Below are positions 45,519 to 55,538 of a stretch of DNA of 64,000 nt, in pieces. The translations under genes and the position numbers were made by a program. This DNA comes from Methylobacterium sp. DB0501 (GTDB lineage Bacteria > Pseudomonadota > Alphaproteobacteria > Rhizobiales > Beijerinckiaceae): assembly GCF_011043735.1 (NCBI RefSeq), contig NZ_JAAKGV010000004.1, forward strand, positions 1 through 64,000. The letters are read 5' to 3'. The notes beneath the pieces are model-generated. The model had not been told where the DNA came from. It did no database searches and worked only from the letters and a program-made list of their open reading frames with translations. The stretch's first letter is position 1; each line of letters begins with the position of its first letter.

Positions 45519-46178
45519 ATGCGCGTGCTGTTGATCGAGGACGACCGGATGATCGGCGAAGGGCTGTCGAACGGCCTCTCGGCCGAGGGCTATTCCGTCG
45601 ATTGGGTCCGCGACGGCGGCGAGGCCGAGACGGCCCTGCTCAACGGCGGCCACGCGCTCGCGCTGCTCGACCTCGGCCTGCCGGGCGGGGACGGACTTCG
45701 GGTGCTTCGATCCGCCCGGGCGGCCGGGATCGACACGTCGGTGCTCATCATCACGGCGCGGGACGGCCTCGAAAGCCGCGTCGCAGGCCTCGACCTCGGG
45801 GCGGACGATTACCTGGTCAAGCCGTTCGAGTTGCGCGAGCTGCTCGCCCGGATGCGGGCCATCCTGCGCCGTCGGGCCGGGCAGGCGAGCGCGCGGCTCG
45901 TGGCCGCCGAGACCGAACTCGACACGGAAAGCCACGTCCTGTCCCACGCCGGGACCGTCGCGGTCCTGTCGGCGCGCGAATACGCCCTCATGCACGCCCT
46001 GATGGAGCGACCGGGGCGCATCCTCTCTCGTGCGCAGATCGAGGAACGCATCTACGGGTGGGGCGAGGAGGTCGAGAGCAACGCGGTGGACGCCTTGATC
46101 CTTACGGTCCGCCGCAAGGTCGGCAAGGGCGTGATCCTCAACGTCCGCGGCGCAGGCTGGATGGTGCCCAAGCCATGA
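45519..46178 (+). CDS. OmpR-family response regulator
   Basis: 219 residues: IEDDR pocket, phospho-acceptor D51 (LALLDLGLP), VKPF lysine, and a winged helix ending VDALILTVRRKVG and VRGAGWMV. The gene overlaps the following kinase by ATGA. The three COG4705 genes downstream are likely targets. Confidence 0.92.
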   Translation: MRVLLIEDDRMIGEGLSNGLSAEGYSVDWVRDGGEAETALLNGGHALALLDLGLPGGDGLRVLRSARAAGIDTSVLIITARDGLESRVAGLDLGADDYLVKPFELRELLARMRAILRRRAGQASARLVAAETELDTESHVLSHAGTVAVLSAREYALMHALMERPGRILSRAQIEERIYGWGEEVESNAVDALILTVRRKVGKGVILNVRGAGWMVPKP

Positions 46179-47470
46179 GGGCCGCCTCCCTGCGCCGCAC
46201 GACGCTCGGCTGGATGACCGCCCTGCTTGCCGGAATCGGCTTGGCCGCGATGGTCGCGGCTTATGCCCTCGCGCGGATCGAGGCGGCCGATTTCCTCGAC
46301 GGGCAGTTGCGGCAAGTCGCCCTCAACGCCGGTCCCGGGCTAACGGACGCGGACGCGCCGCCCGCCGCCGACCAGGACCCGGAGGACCAACTCGCCGTCA
46401 CCATCTGGAAGGACGGGCAGGTCCTGCGCGACGACCGCGGCGTCGACGTCCGCCACCCCGGCCGCACGGGATACGCGAACGTCGTCATGGGCGGCGAGCT
46501 CTGGCGCACCTACACGACCGCCAACGGCACAACGACGGTCCGGGTCGCCCAGCGCGACGTCGTGAGGGCGGAGTTCGCACGCAATGCGGCGCTCGGTGCC
46601 GTGGCCCCCCTGCTGCTCCTCGTCCCGCTGTCTTGGATCGTCGTCGGCTGGGCGATGAACCGGGCGCTCGGGCGGCTCGACGGCTTGGTGCATGACCTCG
46701 CCGGGCGCGGTGCCGCCGCCCAAGGCCCCCTGCCGACCCGCGGCGTGCCGACGGAGGTGGCGCCTCTCGTCGAGGCCATGAACGGGCTCATCCTGCGTCT
46801 ACAAGCCGCTCTCGCCGCCCAGAAGCGGTTCGTCGCCGACGCCGCGCACGAACTGCGTACGCCGCTCGCCGCGATGCAGATCCAACTCGACTCCCTCGGC
46901 GGGCTGGCCGGTGGCGGGAGCTATGAGCGGCGTATGGCGCTGGCGGACGGCCTCCGGAGGGTGAACCGGCTGGTGGATCAACTACTCCGTCTCGCCCGGC
47001 TCGACGACGGTGCCGAAGCCCGTCCTGCATCCGTCGACCTCGGCCAGCTGCTGCTCGATTGCGTCGCCGACCACGTCGAGGTCGCCCAGCGCAAGGACAT
47101 CGACCTGGGCGTGCATATCGAGACACCCGCGACGCTTCACGCGTCGGAGGACGAAGTCCGCGTCCTGTTCGCCAACCTGGTCGACAACGCCCTGCGCTAC
47201 ACGCCGTCGGGAGGCCAGGTCGACGTCCGTCTGCTGAACCGGGACGGTGCGTGCGTCGTCACGGTTCGGGACACCGGCTGCGGGCTGCCGCCGGGAAGCG
47301 AGGGCCGCCTGTTCGAGCGCTTCTTCCGGGCCGCGCCACCGGATGTCGAAGGCACGGGGCTCGGGCTCGCCATCGCCCGCCGCATCGCGGAGCGCAATGA
47401 TCTCGGCCTGACGGTTGAAAACCGACGTGGCGGGCAGGGAACCCTCGCAACCGTCAGGCTGCCGGCCTGA
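46175..47470 (+). CDS. sensor histidine kinase
   Basis: 431 residues: helix near 12-30, periplasmic region of about 110 residues, second helix near 145-160, HAMP, H-box FVADAAHELRTPLAAMQIQL (His near 225), NLVDNALRYTPSGG, DTGCGLPPG and GTGLGLAIARRIAE. A TctE/QseC-like periplasmic-sensing kinase. Signal unknown. Confidence 0.92.
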   Translation: MRAASLRRTTLGWMTALLAGIGLAAMVAAYALARIEAADFLDGQLRQVALNAGPGLTDADAPPAADQDPEDQLAVTIWKDGQVLRDDRGVDVRHPGRTGYANVVMGGELWRTYTTANGTTTVRVAQRDVVRAEFARNAALGAVAPLLLLVPLSWIVVGWAMNRALGRLDGLVHDLAGRGAAAQGPLPTRGVPTEVAPLVEAMNGLILRLQAALAAQKRFVADAAHELRTPLAAMQIQLDSLGGLAGGGSYERRMALADGLRRVNRLVDQLLRLARLDDGAEARPASVDLGQLLLDCVADHVEVAQRKDIDLGVHIETPATLHASEDEVRVLFANLVDNALRYTPSGGQVDVRLLNRDGACVVTVRDTGCGLPPGSEGRLFERFFRAAPPDVEGTGLGLAIARRIAERNDLGLTVENRRGGQGTLATVRLPA

Positions 47471-47499
47471 GGCCGAGCCCGCGGCTCCTCCGGACGAAG

Positions 47500-47519
47500 C
47501 TCATTCTGCCCTCATTCTG
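47500..47519. promoter_or_regulatory. direct repeat, candidate response-regulator box
   Basis: CTCATTCTG occurs at 47500-47508 and again at 47511-47519, an 11-bp period. Direct repeats at about one helical turn are the usual binding sites of OmpR-type regulators. It lies upstream of the first COG4705 gene and after the kinase gene. Confidence 0.45.
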
Positions 47520-47562
47520 GCGCGCTATCACCGTGCCCGACCATGACGGACGGGAGACGGGG

Positions 47563-48339
47563 ATGAGCGAGATCCAGCGCCAGGCCTTGAACAAGGTACC
47601 GGAGGTCACCGCGGCCTTCTGGGTCATCAAGATTCTCTCCACGACCGTCGGCGAGACCGGCGCTGACTACCTCGCGGTGAACGTCGGCCTGGGTGCCGCC
47701 GTTACCGCCACCATCACGGCCGGCCTCCTCGCGGCCGTCCTCGCCCTGCAGGTGCGCGAGCGGCGCTACGTGCCCTGGACCTATTGGTCGACCGTCGTCC
47801 TCGTCAGCGTGGTCGGCACGCAGGTCACCGACATCCTGACCGACAAGCTCGGCGTGAGCCTCTTCGTCAGCACCGGCGTGTTCGCGGCCGCCCTCGCCGC
47901 CGTGTTCGCCCTATGGTACGCGACCGAGCGGACGCTCTCGATCCACGCCATCGTGACCCGGCGCCGCGAGGCGTTCTACTGGCTCGCCATACTCCTGACC
48001 TTCGCGCTCGGCACAGCCGCGGGCGACCTGGCCACGGAGGCGCTGGGGCTCGGCTTCAATCTCGGCGTCGTCATCTTCGGCACGATCCTGGCCGCCCTCG
48101 CCCTCGCCTGGCGCCTCGGCGCGAACCCGGTGACGACCTTCTGGCTCGCCTACATCGTCACGCGCCCCCTTGGCGCATCGCTGGGCGATCTGCTGTCGCA
48201 GGCACGGGAATACGGCGGCCTCGGGTTCGGCACGGCCTCCACCAGCCTCGCCTTCTTCGCCGTCATCGTCGCCCTGGTTACGTCCCTGAGCCTTGTCTCC
48301 GGCCGCCCTGGCGAGCCGGCCGGACAGCGGCGGGCCTGA
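47563..48339 (+). CDS. COG4705 membrane protein, copy A
   Basis: Membrane protein of 258 residues with about eight helices. It starts [27 protein letters not shown], the landmark of the uncharacterised COG4705 family, and has two internal repeats each with a T-x-G-E/D-type site ([17 protein letters not shown]). Its function is unknown. It is the most divergent of three tandem copies and follows a two-component system. ATG 47563 was preferred to 47533 because of better upstream purine spacing. Confidence 0.75.
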   Translation: MSEIQRQALNKVPEVTAAFWVIKILSTTVGETGADYLAVNVGLGAAVTATITAGLLAAVLALQVRERRYVPWTYWSTVVLVSVVGTQVTDILTDKLGVSLFVSTGVFAAALAAVFALWYATERTLSIHAIVTRRREAFYWLAILLTFALGTAAGDLATEALGLGFNLGVVIFGTILAALALAWRLGANPVTTFWLAYIVTRPLGASLGDLLSQAREYGGLGFGTASTSLAFFAVIVALVTSLSLVSGRPGEPAGQRRA

Positions 48340-48407
48340 CCGTCCGCCGCCTCCCGCATCGCCATCCTCCAGTCCTTCCAACGCCGCACGACACGGAGCG
48401 AACGACC

Positions 48408-48815
48408 ATGCGAAACATCCTCCTCGCCGCCATCGCCGCGACGGTCATCGGTGCCACGGCCGCCCCCCTGGGCCTGCTGGCGATGCAGGACGCCGCCGTC
48501 GGAGCGACGCCCGAGGCGATGGCGGCCTCGAAGCTAGGCGACCTCTCCAAGTTCCGGACCATCGTCGTCGACGTGAAGACGATGACCGACCGGGGCGACC
48601 TCGCCGCCGCCAAGACCCGCATCAAGGACCTGGAATTGTCCTGGGACGCGTCCGAGGCCGGCCTGAAGCCGCGAGCCGCCGCCGACTGGCACGTCGTGGA
48701 CAAGGCCATCGACCGCGCCCTCGACGCGCTGCGGGCGTCGAACCCCGATCCGGCCGCCTGCCGTCGCGCGGTCGACGACCTGCTCGCCATCATCGACCAG
48801 ACCCACACCGCGTGA
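48408..48815 (+). CDS. small secreted helical protein
   Basis: 135 residues: signal peptide ([19 protein letters not shown]), then a helical mature part ([31 protein letters not shown]) and [19 protein letters not shown]. No Cys/His motif. It lies between two COG4705 genes and would be the periplasmic partner of their products. Family not recognised. Confidence 0.65.
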   Translation: MRNILLAAIAATVIGATAAPLGLLAMQDAAVGATPEAMAASKLGDLSKFRTIVVDVKTMTDRGDLAAAKTRIKDLELSWDASEAGLKPRAAADWHVVDKAIDRALDALRASNPDPAACRRAVDDLLAIIDQTHTA

Positions 48816-48844
48816 GCCAGCCCTCGCTTTCCCACGGCAGCCCG

Positions 48845-49627
48845 ATGCAACCGACCGAGCGACCCGGACACGTCGAACCCGCCAAGGTGCCAGAAGCCAC
48901 CGCCGGGTTCTGGGCCATCAAGATCGTGGCCACGACCCTGGGCGAGGTCGGCGGCAACGCCGTCACGTTGACGCTCGGCCTCGGCTATCTCGCCGGCACG
49001 GCGATCTTCGGAGCCGCCCTGGCGGTGCTGCTCGCCGCACAGGTCCGGGCGGACCGCTTCCAGCCGCTCCTGTACTGGGCCGTGGTCACCGCGACGACGC
49101 TCGCAGGCACGACCCTCGCCGACTTCTGCGACCGGTCCCTCGGCATCGGCTACGCGGGCGGGTCCCTGGTGTTGCTCGGATCGGTCGTCGCGACCCTGAT
49201 CCTGTGGAAGCGCACGCTCGGCACGGTCGCCGTCGAGACGGTGCGATCCCCGCAGGCCGAAGGTTTCTACTGGGCCACGGTCATGTTCTCCCAGACGCTC
49301 GGCACCGCGTTGGGCGACTGGATGGCTGACAGCAGCGGGCTCGGGTACAACGGGAGCGCGCTCCTCATCCTCGTCGCGCTGGCCGTGGTCACGGCCCTCT
49401 ACCTGCGAACGCGCGTTTCCAGGCCGATACTGTTCTGGACGGCGTTCGTCCTGACGCGGCCGCTCGGCGCCACCCTCGCCAATTCGCTCGACAAGCCCGC
49501 TGCATCGGGCGGCCTGGGCACCGACGACATCACGATCTCCGGCGTGCTCGCGCTCGCCATGGTGGCGCTCGTGCTCCTCGTACCGCAGCGGGCCGGTCGC
49601 CATGCGGTCGGGTCCGATGCCGCTTGA
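48845..49627 (+). CDS. COG4705 membrane protein, copy B
   Basis: 260 residues, same family: AKVPEATAGFWAIKIVATTLGEVGGN, then CDRSLGIGYAGGSLVLL and SQTLGTALGDWMADSSGLGYNG. It is much closer to copy C than to copy A. Function unknown. ATG 48845 fits the family start. Confidence 0.78.
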   Translation: MQPTERPGHVEPAKVPEATAGFWAIKIVATTLGEVGGNAVTLTLGLGYLAGTAIFGAALAVLLAAQVRADRFQPLLYWAVVTATTLAGTTLADFCDRSLGIGYAGGSLVLLGSVVATLILWKRTLGTVAVETVRSPQAEGFYWATVMFSQTLGTALGDWMADSSGLGYNGSALLILVALAVVTALYLRTRVSRPILFWTAFVLTRPLGATLANSLDKPAASGGLGTDDITISGVLALAMVALVLLVPQRAGRHAVGSDAA

Positions 49628-49657
49628 GGCCCACCTCCAGCCCAAGGATCCAACCCG

Positions 49658-50437
49658 ATGAACGACGTCCGTGAACGCGCCTTAAGCAAGGTACCCGAGG
49701 TCACGCTCGGCTTCTGGGTCATCAAGATCCTGGCCACCACGCTCGGCGAGACCGGCGGCGACACCGTCACCATGACCCTCGCCTGGGGTTACCTCGCCGG
49801 AACCGTCCTATTCGCCCTGGTGCTGGTCGGCCTCGTGGTCGCACAGGTCATGGCGAAGCGGTTCCACCCAGTCCTGTACTGGTCCACGATCGTCGCCTCG
49901 ACCACCTTCGGTACGACGATGGCGGACTTCGCCGACCGGTCGCTCGGCATCGGATACACCGGCGGGTCGACCCTGCTCCTCGCCTGCCTCGCGGCCGTGC
50001 TCGGGCTTTGGTACGCGACCGAGGGCACCGTGTCGGTGGACACTGTTTCGACCCCGCGGGTCAAAGCGTTCTATTGGGGGGCGATCACCTTCTCGCAGAC
50101 GTTGGGCACCGCGCTCGGCGACTGGCTCGCAGACACCGGCGGCCTCGGCTACGAGGGCGGCGCCCTCGTCTTCGCGGCGGCGCTCGCGGTCGTCATCGCC
50201 CTGTACTACCGAACCTCGGTTTCGCGCGTCACGCTCTTCTGGGCGGCGTTCATCCTGACCCGCCCGCTCGGGGCCACGGTGGGCGATTTCCTTGACAAGC
50301 CGGTCGCCAACGGCGGGCTGAACTTGAGCCGGCCGCTCGCTTCCGCCGTGATCGCGGCCTTCATCGTGGCGCTCATCGTCCTGCTACCGCAACGGGCCGG
50401 TCGGCACCCGGGAGAGGGCGTACAGGCGTCTCAATGA
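49658..50437 (+). CDS. COG4705 membrane protein, copy C
   Basis: 259 residues: KVPEVTLGFWVIKILATTLGETGGD, DRSLGIGYTGGSTLLL and SQTLGTALGDWLADTGGLGYEG, nearly collinear with copy B. The series of three suggests repeated tandem duplication. It ends at the remnant of a transposase gene. Confidence 0.8.
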   Translation: MNDVRERALSKVPEVTLGFWVIKILATTLGETGGDTVTMTLAWGYLAGTVLFALVLVGLVVAQVMAKRFHPVLYWSTIVASTTFGTTMADFADRSLGIGYTGGSTLLLACLAAVLGLWYATEGTVSVDTVSTPRVKAFYWGAITFSQTLGTALGDWLADTGGLGYEGGALVFAAALAVVIALYYRTSVSRVTLFWAAFILTRPLGATVGDFLDKPVANGGLNLSRPLASAVIAAFIVALIVLLPQRAGRHPGEGVQASQ

Positions 50438-50449
50438 CCCGGAAATTTC

Positions 50450-51230
50450 GGTCATTCGTCATTCGGGGTTGATGACCCCTCCTAACGTTCTCCAGCGCTG
50501 CCCTCAGGCGGCGAGGAGCGTCCCGGCACGACGCACGGCCCGACGGCCCACGTCGGCGTCCCCGAGGGGCTGACCCCCCCTCGCTTGCGGCCTTGACCGC
50601 AAGACCTCGGTCCCGGATCACCCCGGCCGAGTTCACGTCGCGGTGCTCGTCCAGCCCGCACGGGCAGACGTGCCGGCGCAGCGACAGCGGCTTCGCCGCC
50701 ACCGCCTTGCACCGCCGGCACTCCTGCGACGAATTCCGAGCATCGACGCAGACCAACTCGCCACCGGCCCTGGCAGCCTTGTAGCGGACGAACTGCACGA
50801 GCTTGCCCCATCCCGCGTCCAGGATGGACCTGTTCAACCCCCTCTTCTGTGCGACGTTCGTCCCCGGCTCCTCGACCGTTCCCGCGGCCGAGCGAGTCAT
50901 GTTCCGGATGCGCAAGTCCTCCAGCACGACGAGCGGGTGCTCGCGCGCCAGCCGCGCCGAGATGCGGTGGAGATGCTGGTCGCGGGTGTTGGCCACGGCG
51001 CGAAGCTGCCGCGCCAGCCGCGCCTTGACCTGCGCCGCCGGTTCGACCCCTTGCGGCAGCGTGCCAGCGCCCGGCGGGAGACGCGGATCTCGCGCTCGCG
51101 CCGCGAGGCGGGACGGACGTTCGGGATGCGCTCGCCGGTGGACAGCGTCAGCAGCGCCTCCACGCCCAGGTCGCCGCCCACCGCCTCTCCGACGGGCGGC
51201 GTGATCACCACGACCTCGGTCGTCTCGACG
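50450..51230 (-). pseudogene. tnpB remnant, first type
   Basis: C-terminal part of a TnpB nuclease: VVLEDLRIRNMTRSA (RuvC-II Glu), CRRCKAVAAKP and CPCG zinc-ribbon pieces, and EHRDVNSA (RuvC-III Asp). Further up, GVEALLTLSTGERIPN is in a different frame, with a shift near 51040, and the N-terminus is missing at about 51230. No tnpA. The gene is not functional. Confidence 0.7.
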
Positions 51231-52431
51231 GTGAACGCGGTCGTCCTGGCCCTGCCGGAGATGCGCGGCAAGCGCGGCGAGCTCCTCCGCGCCGTCGCCG
51301 CGCTCGCCGCCGCCGCCGGCGAGATCAACGTCGAGTTCAGGCTCGGTCACGACAGGCTGTCGGTGATCTTTGACCCCGCCGACCTGCGCCGCCTGCCGGC
51401 CGGCGTCACGCTCCAGCAGGACGACGACGCCCGCCTCGCCGCCAAGGGGCACAAGCCCCGCGGCCGGCCGCGCGGCGAGGGCTGGAAGCCGCCTCCGTTC
51501 CGCTGGGCGGACGTCCGCCGCCCCGTCCACCCCGAGTGGGGGCAAGCCATCACGGCACTGCCTGGCCGCTGCCTCGGCATCGACCTCAACCCGGGCTTGA
51601 TCGGCCTCATCGTCGTCAAGAACCGCGGCGACCTGCGCAGCCTCCCCGCCACCCATGTCATCGACCATCGCCTGGTCAGTCTCGACCTGCCGCGCGGCGC
51701 CTCGCCCGAGCTCGTCACCGAGGCGCTGGCGAAGGTCGCGGGCCTGGCCGTGGGCCTGTGCGAGGTGCACGGCGTCGGCTTGGTCGCGATGGAAGAGGGG
51801 CTCGGAAAGCTCCGCTCCGGCGGGCGTTCGCGCTCGCTGAACCACAAGCTCAACTCGTGGGACCGGAACCGGCTGAAGGCGATGCTGGAGCACAGGCTGG
51901 GCCTGCGCGAGGCGTCGCTGGTGACCGTGTGGGCCGGCTACTCGACAACCATCGGCAACGTGACCTTCGCCCTCCCGGAGGCCTGCGCGGCGACCGCCGA
52001 GATCGGGCAGCGCGGCCTGGCCGAACTGGACTGGCGCGCGCACCCGCGCGGCGCGCCTGAACGGCTCCCTGCCCAAGGGCGGGGTGGAGAAGGATCTCCT
52101 GCCATTCCCATGCTCTGAGGCGTTCTCGAGCCTGTGGAAGGATTCGGGCGTGCCCAATGCGGCCGCGCTCGCGCGGTTGCGACAGGTGGGGACGTGGCGG
52201 GCGGTTCATCGGGAAATCAAATCGGCGGCCCTTGGCGTCCGCCGACCGCACCCGGAGGTCACCTCTGGGTCCGATGGCACGTCCAGCGTCAGCGGGCCGG
52301 GCCACGCGGTGTCGCGCCTCGGCCACCGCCGTCGACCGGGGCTCGTGCTCCGGCCGACGGCGGTGAAGCGCCCGGCTCACCCCGGGACGGCCGCCGCGAC
52401 GGAGAGTCGTGAAACACGGGTATCACCCTAA
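51205..52431 (+). pseudogene. TnpB/OrfB-like remnant, second type
   Basis: A different OrfB-like protein on the other strand: GIDLNPGLIGLIVVK, then VAMEEGLGKLR and SWDRNRLKAMLEHRLGLREA, and WAGYSTTIGNVTFALPE, as in RuvC-like IS605 OrfB proteins. The start is lost at about 51205, where it abuts the first remnant. Near 52050 the frame shifts and the last part (SSLWKDSGVPNAAAL, WRAVHREIKSA) is in another frame to 52431. Confidence 0.65.
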
Positions 52432-52580
52432 ATTTCCCGATAGCCGAAATTATTCGGATGGTCCTTGCTGCGGAGGCCGTTGTGCTGCAACTCGGAAGCG
52501 AGCCGCTCAGCAGCGGCAACCAGACGGGTCCTAAGCAATATGGGTGTAAACTAGCGAATGGATGGGCCTTTTGGGTGAAA

Positions 52581-52623
52581 AACAGCTCCCGTTGTAGCCC
52601 AATTGGGTCAAACTGGAGCTGTT
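52581..52623 (+). promoter_or_regulatory. nested hairpin in the chr leader
   Basis: AACAGCTCC (52581-52589) and GGAGCTGTT (52615-52623) are perfect 9-bp arms, and inside them CCCAATTGGG (52598-52607) is a second palindrome. The ATG of the small gene follows directly at 52624, and its GGAG ribosome-binding site is inside the 3' arm. It could regulate translation or be an operator. Confidence 0.5.
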
Positions 52624-52782
52624 ATGCGTACAGGCAGACTTGGACTGTCGCGCATACACGCGGACGACCTGGAGCAGCTCGACGCCGGGATGCTTCTCTA
52701 CGACGCCTTCTATCGCTGGTGCCGGGACGCGACGGCGGAGCGCCATTCCTGGGAACGCGACCGCACCAAGGGGAAGGCGTGA
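52624..52782 (+). CDS. small protein upstream of chrA
   Basis: 52 residues (start MRTGRLGLSRIHADDLEQL; YDAFYRWCRDATAE), ending 2 bp before the chrA start. The coupling and the structured leader make it likely that it is translated. It does not resemble ChrB or any known regulator; it is too short to place. Confidence 0.45.
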   Translation: MRTGRLGLSRIHADDLEQLDAGMLLYDAFYRWCRDATAERHSWERDRTKGKA

Positions 52783-52784
52783 CC

Positions 52785-54194
52785 ATGGCCGGTACTGCTC
52801 GCATCCAGACCGCTCCCGGGCCGGGCGTGATCACCCAGGGCGCGCCGCCGCCTGTGACACTGGCGCAAGCCTTGCCGGTCTGGGCCCGCATCGCCGCGCT
52901 CTCCTTCGGCGGCCCGGCCGGGCAGATCGCGGTGATGCACCGCGTCCTCGTCGAGGAGAGGCGCTGGATCTCAGAGAACCGCTTCCTGCACGCCCTGACT
53001 TTCTGCACCCTCCTGCCGGGGCCGGAGGCGCAGCAACTTGCGACCTACGTGGGCTGGCTGATGCACGGCACCCGCGGCGGCCTCGTCGCCGGCGGCCTGT
53101 TCGTCCTACCGGGCGTCCTCGCCATCATGGCGCTGAGTTGGGTCTATGCGCTCTACGGCAACGTCGGCCTCGTCGCCGGCCTGTTCTTCGGTCTGAAGGC
53201 GGCGGTGCTCGCCATCGTGCTCCAGGCCGTGATACGCATCGGCAAGCGCGCGCTTAGGGCCCCCGTCATGGTCGAGCTCGCGGCTGCCGCGTTCGTGGGC
53301 ATCTTCTTCATCGGCGTGCCGTTCCCGCTGATCGTGCTGACGGCCGGGGTCATCGGCTACCTCGGCGGCCGGGCCGGCCTGCCGCAGTTCAAGGCCGGCG
53401 GGCACGGGGCCGGCGGCAAGGCGGTGGCGGGCCCCTTCCTGCTCGACGACCACGAACTCCCCCGAGAGCGGGCCGCCGCCGGGCACACCTTGCGGATGCT
53501 ACTCGTCTGGGGAGCGATCTGGCTGGTTCCCGTCGCGGCCATCCTGCTCGCCCTCGGCTCGGACGACGTCTTCGCCCAGGTCGCGGTGTTCTTCTCCAAG
53601 ATGGCGATGGTGACCTTCGGGGGCGCCTACGCGGTGCTCTCCTACGTCGCCCAGCAGGCGGTGGAGCACTACGGCTGGCTCAAGCCCGGCGAGATGCTGG
53701 ATGGCCTCGGCATGGCCGAGACCACACCAGGCCCGCTCATCATGGTCACGCAGTTCGTGGGATTCCTTGCCGCCTAGCGGTCCCCGGGCGTGATGCCGCC
53801 CCTGCTTGCCGGGACCTTGGGCGGTCTGCTGACCACCTGGGTGACCTTCGCGCCCTGCTTCCTCTGGATCTTCGTCGGCGCCCCTTACGTCGAGCGCCTG
53901 CGCGGCAACCGGGCCTTGGCCGGCGCGCTCTCGGCCATCACCGCGGCGGCTGTCGGCGTGATCCTCAACCTCGCGGTCTGGTTCGCCCTGCACACCGCCT
54001 TCGCCGAGACCCGGCCGTTCACGACCGGGCCGATCCGGTTCGACGTGCCGGTGCCGTCGAGCCTGAACCCGTGGGCGCTCGCCCTGGCGGCCGCGGCGGT
54101 GCTGGCGGTGTTCCGCTTCAAGGTCGGCATGGTCCCAACGTTAGCGGCCTGCGCCGTGGCCGGAGTGGCCCTGCACCTGGCGGGGTTGGTCTGA
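52785..54194 (+). pseudogene. chrA: chromate transporter gene interrupted by TAG
   Basis: Two-domain ChrA: the first half has ALSFGGPAGQIAVMHRVLVE and LLPGPEAQQLATYVGW, the second MVTFGGAYAVLSYVAQQAVE and TTPGPLIMVTQFVGF. TAG at 53775-53777 interrupts the frame; relatives have Tyr there (A-Y-R-x-P-G). The same frame then goes on through PPLLAGTLGGLLTTWVTF and PYVERLRG to the stop at 54194. ChrA exports chromate by proton-driven antiport. If the stop is real, the gene is broken, or it makes two separate halves from GTG/ATG at 53787-53790. Confidence 0.85.
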
Positions 54195-54742
54195 TGGGCG
54201 CCGGACGCGTCACTGCTTTGGCCGTCATACTCGTCGTCATGGAAGGCCCGGCGTTCGCCGGCGAGACGTTCCGGCGCTTGTCCGGCTCCGAGATCCGGGC
54301 TCGTCTCGTCGGCAAGGAGGTCACGGACGACGTGCACTGGGCCTATGCCTTCGAGCGAGGCGGCTTGCGCGTGGTGTCGCTCGGGCGGACCCGCGCCGCG
54401 CGGTGGCGGATCGACGGCGACGGGCTCTGCCTCGATAGCCAGCCCTGCGTTGAGGTCTGGATGGCCGGGGACTGCATCGAATTAAGGCACGGCGAAGGGA
54501 CCTTGCCCGAGGAGGGTGTGCTGCAGGCGCCGGCCAGCCGGCGCTGGGGAACGCGAAACCCAGAGAGGAGACAACCATGCGCCGCTTGCTTGCATCCCTC
54601 GCCGTGCTGGGCACGGTCTCGCTCGCGTTCGCCGCGTCGGCGGGCGAACCCTGGCAAAACGCCATCGCCACCGGGCTCGGCAAGCCCGGCATCGCCATGC
54701 CGGGCGGGGTCTACTGCGTCGGCCTGCCCCGGCCCGACCTGA
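54194..54742 (+). CDS. small secreted protein of unknown function
   Basis: Starts at the A of the chrA stop. Signal peptide (ALAVILVVMEGPAFAG), then RLSGSEIRARLVGKEVTDDVHW and a Cys pair (GLCLDSQPC). Protein character ends near codon 115 (about 54540); the rest overlaps the next gene in another frame, so the 3' end is probably altered or the stop lost. Function unknown. Confidence 0.5.
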   Translation: MGAGRVTALAVILVVMEGPAFAGETFRRLSGSEIRARLVGKEVTDDVHWAYAFERGGLRVVSLGRTRAARWRIDGDGLCLDSQPCVEVWMAGDCIELRHGEGTLPEEGVLQAPASRRWGTRNPERRQPCAACLHPSPCWARSRSRSPRRRANPGKTPSPPGSASPASPCRAGSTASACPGPT

Positions 54743-55533
54743 ACGTCACCCTCGACGGTATGCAACTAAAACCGTCCTTCGCCCTGGATTCCTGGCTCGC
54801 CTTCGTGCGGCACGGGGGCGGGAACGAGGTGATGGTGATGGGCGACCTCGTCCTGACCGAGGACGAGGTGAGCCCGGTGATGAGGCGCCTCGTCGAGAAC
54901 GGGGTCGAGATCACCGCCATTCACAACCACCTGCTGCGGGCCTCGCCGAGCACCCTCTACATGCACGTCTCGGGGCACGGCGAGCCCGGCAAGCTCGCCA
55001 CGGTCCTGGCCGGGGCGCTCGGGGCCAGCCGGACACCCATCGGCGGCGAGACCGCAGGCGGCTCCCCGCCTTCCGGGAAAACTGAACCGGCCTCGGCCGG
55101 CGAGGGACCGGTGCCGGCGAAGGCGACCGCGCCGGACCCGGACCTCGACACCGTTGCCATCGACGCTGCCATCGGGCGCAAGGGCAAGGTCAACGGCGGC
55201 GTCTACGCCGTGAGCGTGCCGCGGTCCGAGACGCCGAAGGACCATGGCATGGTGGTCCCCGAGGCCATGGGATCGGCCATCGCCATCAACTTCCAGCCGA
55301 CCGGCGGCGGCAAGGCGGCCGTCACCGGCGACTTCGTGCTCACCGCCGACGAGGTGAACCCGGTGATCAAGGCGCTGCGGGCGAGCGGCATCGAGGTGAC
55401 GGCGCTGCACAACCACATGCTCGACGACGAGCCGCGGCTGTTCTTCATGCACTTCTGAGCGAACGACGACACGGGCAAGCTGGCCAAGGGCCTGCGGGAC
55501 GCCCTCGACCGAGTGAAGGTTGCGAAGGGCTGA
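54577..55533 (+). pseudogene. DUF1259 (LppY/LpqO) gene with in-frame TGA
   Basis: Secreted protein with two DUF1259 domains: DGMQLKPSFALDSWLAFV, ALGLVLTEDEVSPVM-type segment and ITAIHNHLL in the first, MGSAIAINFQPTGGG, TADEVNPVIKALR and VTALHNHM in the second. TGA at 55456-55458 follows FFMHF where relatives have Trp (HFWAND). The same frame continues with ANDDTGKLAKGLRDALDRV to a TGA at 55531. Loss of about 25 residues may or may not destroy function. The role of DUF1259 is unknown. Confidence 0.78.
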
Positions 55534-55538
55534 CGCGG

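Noticed and set aside
30342-55458. TAA, TAG and TGA in three genes as possible recoding
   Set aside because: All three different stop codons are involved, with no SECIS-like or pyrrolysine context, and other genes use them as normal stops. Nonsense mutation or sequencing error is simpler.
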